64,000 nucleotides of DNA from Pardosa pseudoannulata (taxonomy: Eukaryota > Arthropoda > Arachnida > Araneae > Lycosidae), in contig CM063500.1 of the NCBI GenBank assembly GCA_032207245.1, positions 78,993,125 through 79,057,124 on the forward strand, read 5' to 3'. Of this stretch, positions 60,991-64,000 are shown piece by piece. The notes beneath the pieces are model-generated. The model was given only the letters and a program-made list of their open reading frames with translations, did not search any database and was not told the origin of the DNA. The number at the start of each line of letters is the position of its first letter. Position 1 is the first letter of the stretch. The position numbers and the translations under genes are program-made.

Positions 60991-62461
60991 CTCATACATC
61001 GTAAATGGATTAGTCCTTAATTTGGCTAAGTCCGCTACAACGAACAATCTAATAAATAAAATTTTTATAATAAATATATATTTTTATCGATAATCTATAA
61101 TATATTAAATATGTTATATATTATTATTATTAATTATTATTATTATTATTTAAATTAGTGTTATTATTGTTATTATTATTTACTTAAATATATTTTTAAT
61201 CTATATTTGAAAAAGCATCTTGTCAAATTAAAGGTTAAACTAATATTTGAATACTTAATAATAAAATTGCACAAAAATTTCAGTTATTTCAGACCTATTT
61301 CAAAGTTTATAAAATTAGGCTATTATTCCTTTTTATAAAATTACAGAAGAATTTAAAATTATAAGATTTTTTTTTAAATTCTACAGAAAAGTAAACTTAA
61401 TTTTTTTCTTCCACATAGTTGCATTATTTATAGAAGACATTAATGTAATTAAAATATTTTAACATTTTACTAATGTTAATGACTAATTAGTTACAACTTC
61501 CTTCTATTTTTCTTTATATTTGTATGATTTTTTAAATCTATAATATCAAAAATATTAATTAATTTATTCAAGCAAATATAGTTCTGCAATTGCTTAAATT
61601 TAAGTTGTATGTTTGAAGTGACACAACACAACAATTAACACGACCATATTTTAATTAAAGACAACCGTTTGTTTTCGTTGCTAGCGGTTTGCAACAGAGA
61701 ACGACAAAAATCTCATGAATACTTCTTTATTCAACACTCACTTTCAGTAGCTAGAGAAAAACTGAAAAAATGTTACAGTTTCCAACTGCCCTTTCCCCCC
61801 AAAGAGATGGGGACAGACCCTGATTTTCGACAGGGCAAGCTCACGGGTCCCCAGTCAAAAAAGGAGGCCCCAAATTAACTGCCATTTCAAGTTAAAAATA
61901 TGAGGCGTGTGTCTAAAATTCACTTTAAATTATCAACAATTTTTTGCTTTTAGTTTTTGACTTTTTCAGTATCATTAGAGAGCTTGTTCAGAAACGTAAG
62001 TACTAGCAAAAAATGTAGAACATGCTGCATTCTGTTTTAGGCAGAAAAATTCCTCGGGTAAGGACTTACAAAATTCTAATGTACGCTTTACCTTCCAGGA
62101 TTTTTTTGTAACTTTTTTTTTATAATTTTACTTATTTCATAATTTTTATTTTATTTTAAACTAATCTTATTTTACTAACTACATTGGTGAGTCAACTTTA
62201 AAGGCTCTGCGGGCCATAGTTTAGGCATCACTACATATAGCAATCAACCCATTGCCACCACCTGTGTACAGCAAAGTGAGGGTGGCCCCGGATAAATGTG
62301 TTTGCCCTGGGCCCCATTTCTGTAAGTCGGGCACTGGGTGGGGGAAGAGATGACCTTTGCGAACTCCAACCGGAAATACAAATCAAACTGTCAAAACAAT
62401 GCCAAAGCAGACACTGGAAAGAGGAACGCGCCAACAATTTAATAACAGTATTATAAAGTTA
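60991..62461. other. Intergenic with G+C-richer repeat patches
   Basis: AT-rich sequence with (TTA)n near 61120, and two G+C-richer patches at about 61780-61875 and 62215-62430 that look like old transposon pieces (GGGGACAGACCC, GGGCCCCATTTCTG). Neither yields a credible protein. Confidence 0.4.
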
Positions 62462-62577
62462 CTATCATATAGCCCATCATATGACGGGATTAGTAAAATT
62501 TTTAATATTCCAGAACTGTTAAGTACCCAATGAGACAGGTAAAAAAAAGGTTTGTTTTTTGGCTGAGAACTATCTGG
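62462..62577 (-). mobile_element. 3' fragment of the Helitron-like family
   Basis: Reverse-oriented match to the last part of 36184-37075, including the CAGCCAAAAAACAAACC segment and a CCCGTCATATGATGGG hairpin at the same distance from the end. Confidence 0.65.
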
Positions 62578-62792
62578 TTCACTCTTAATAATTTATTTAT
62601 CGTCATACTCCTCTAGAGTCTCCTAATCCTGTAATGCAGTTTAGAATCACATTGAATTCATTTAGTCAAACCGCATGGTTCTGTATAAAAACAAACACAC
62701 AAAATAACAAACTTCTTAATTTCCAAATATATATAAATTAAAAGTTACATATTTATTAGTCCGTCCATTTTTAAAAGAAATGTGAACACTAA

Positions 62793-62945
62793 TCAGGGCT
62801 TTGTACCGGAGTCAGAGGATTCGATTTCCGCTATTGGAATTAATGTTCGTAGCCTTTCAGAATTGGTTTTCAGCAATAGGCCTTGTTTCCATTGGTCTTT
62901 GTGTAGGAAATCAGTAAGCCTTAGCTCTCCAAATCAAATCATAGA
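62793..62945 (+). mobile_element. tRNA-derived SINE copy F, diverged
   Basis: Recognisable body (TGTTCGTAGCCTTTCAGAAT, CTCTCCAAATCAAATC tail) with a worn B box GGATTCGATTTCC. Confidence 0.7.

Positions 62946-64000
<1,055 letters not shown>

Noticed and set aside
61669..61878. 69-residue plus-strand frame
   Set aside because: It falls in a G+C-rich repeat-like patch, with low-confidence composition and no domain.

Overview
This window is AT-rich animal nuclear DNA (about a quarter G+C by eye). It has long introns with GT-AG boundaries, tRNA-derived SINEs, many DNA-transposon remnants and huge (TA)n tracts. I think an arthropod, perhaps a chelicerate, is most likely. That is a guess from composition, repeat types and intron style, not an identification.

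Two conserved single-copy genes carry the coding content. (1) On the minus strand, 51602 down to 1780 holds 30 consecutive exons of the DNA polymerase alpha catalytic subunit (POLA1). I joined them by splice signals and reading phase into 1,187 codons with no break. The start codon, N-terminal domain, inactive exonuclease-like domain and polymerase motifs A, B and C are all present. The C-terminal part, including the expected zinc-binding region, lies beyond base 1. (2) On the plus strand, 52011-54515 is a complete, intronless TTC27 (834 residues, TPR protein). The two genes are head to head with only 408 bp between start codons. That gap holds a consensus E2F site about 95 bp from the POLA1 start, as expected for an S-phase replication gene.

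The POLA1 introns are packed with mobile DNA that I could delimit by terminal inverted repeats and target duplications. There are seven TTAA-flanked piggyBac-like elements plus one fragment. There are several hAT elements, two with perfect 8-bp duplications, and one carries a piggyBac-like element inside its transposase frame. I also see two Tigger/pogo-like remnants, one possible Helitron, one unclassified element with long inverted repeats, and six copies of a roughly 175-bp tRNA-derived SINE. There is also an 0.81-kb tandem intron duplication.

Region 54516-64000 is intergenic. It has a decayed THAP DNA-binding domain (minus strand, about 57745-57932) next to a possible C-terminal membrane-anchor exon. 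Beyond that come a truncated hAT copy running into a roughly 235-bp tandem satellite, G+C-richer repeat patches, and a (TA)n tract from 63485 to the window end.

I see no complete novel multi-gene system. The most unusual items are the E2F-bearing bidirectional promoter with intronless TTC27, the nested transposon whose excision would restore a transposase frame, the SINE insertion with its empty-site paralogue, the satellite array fused to a hAT copy, and the THAP remnant.
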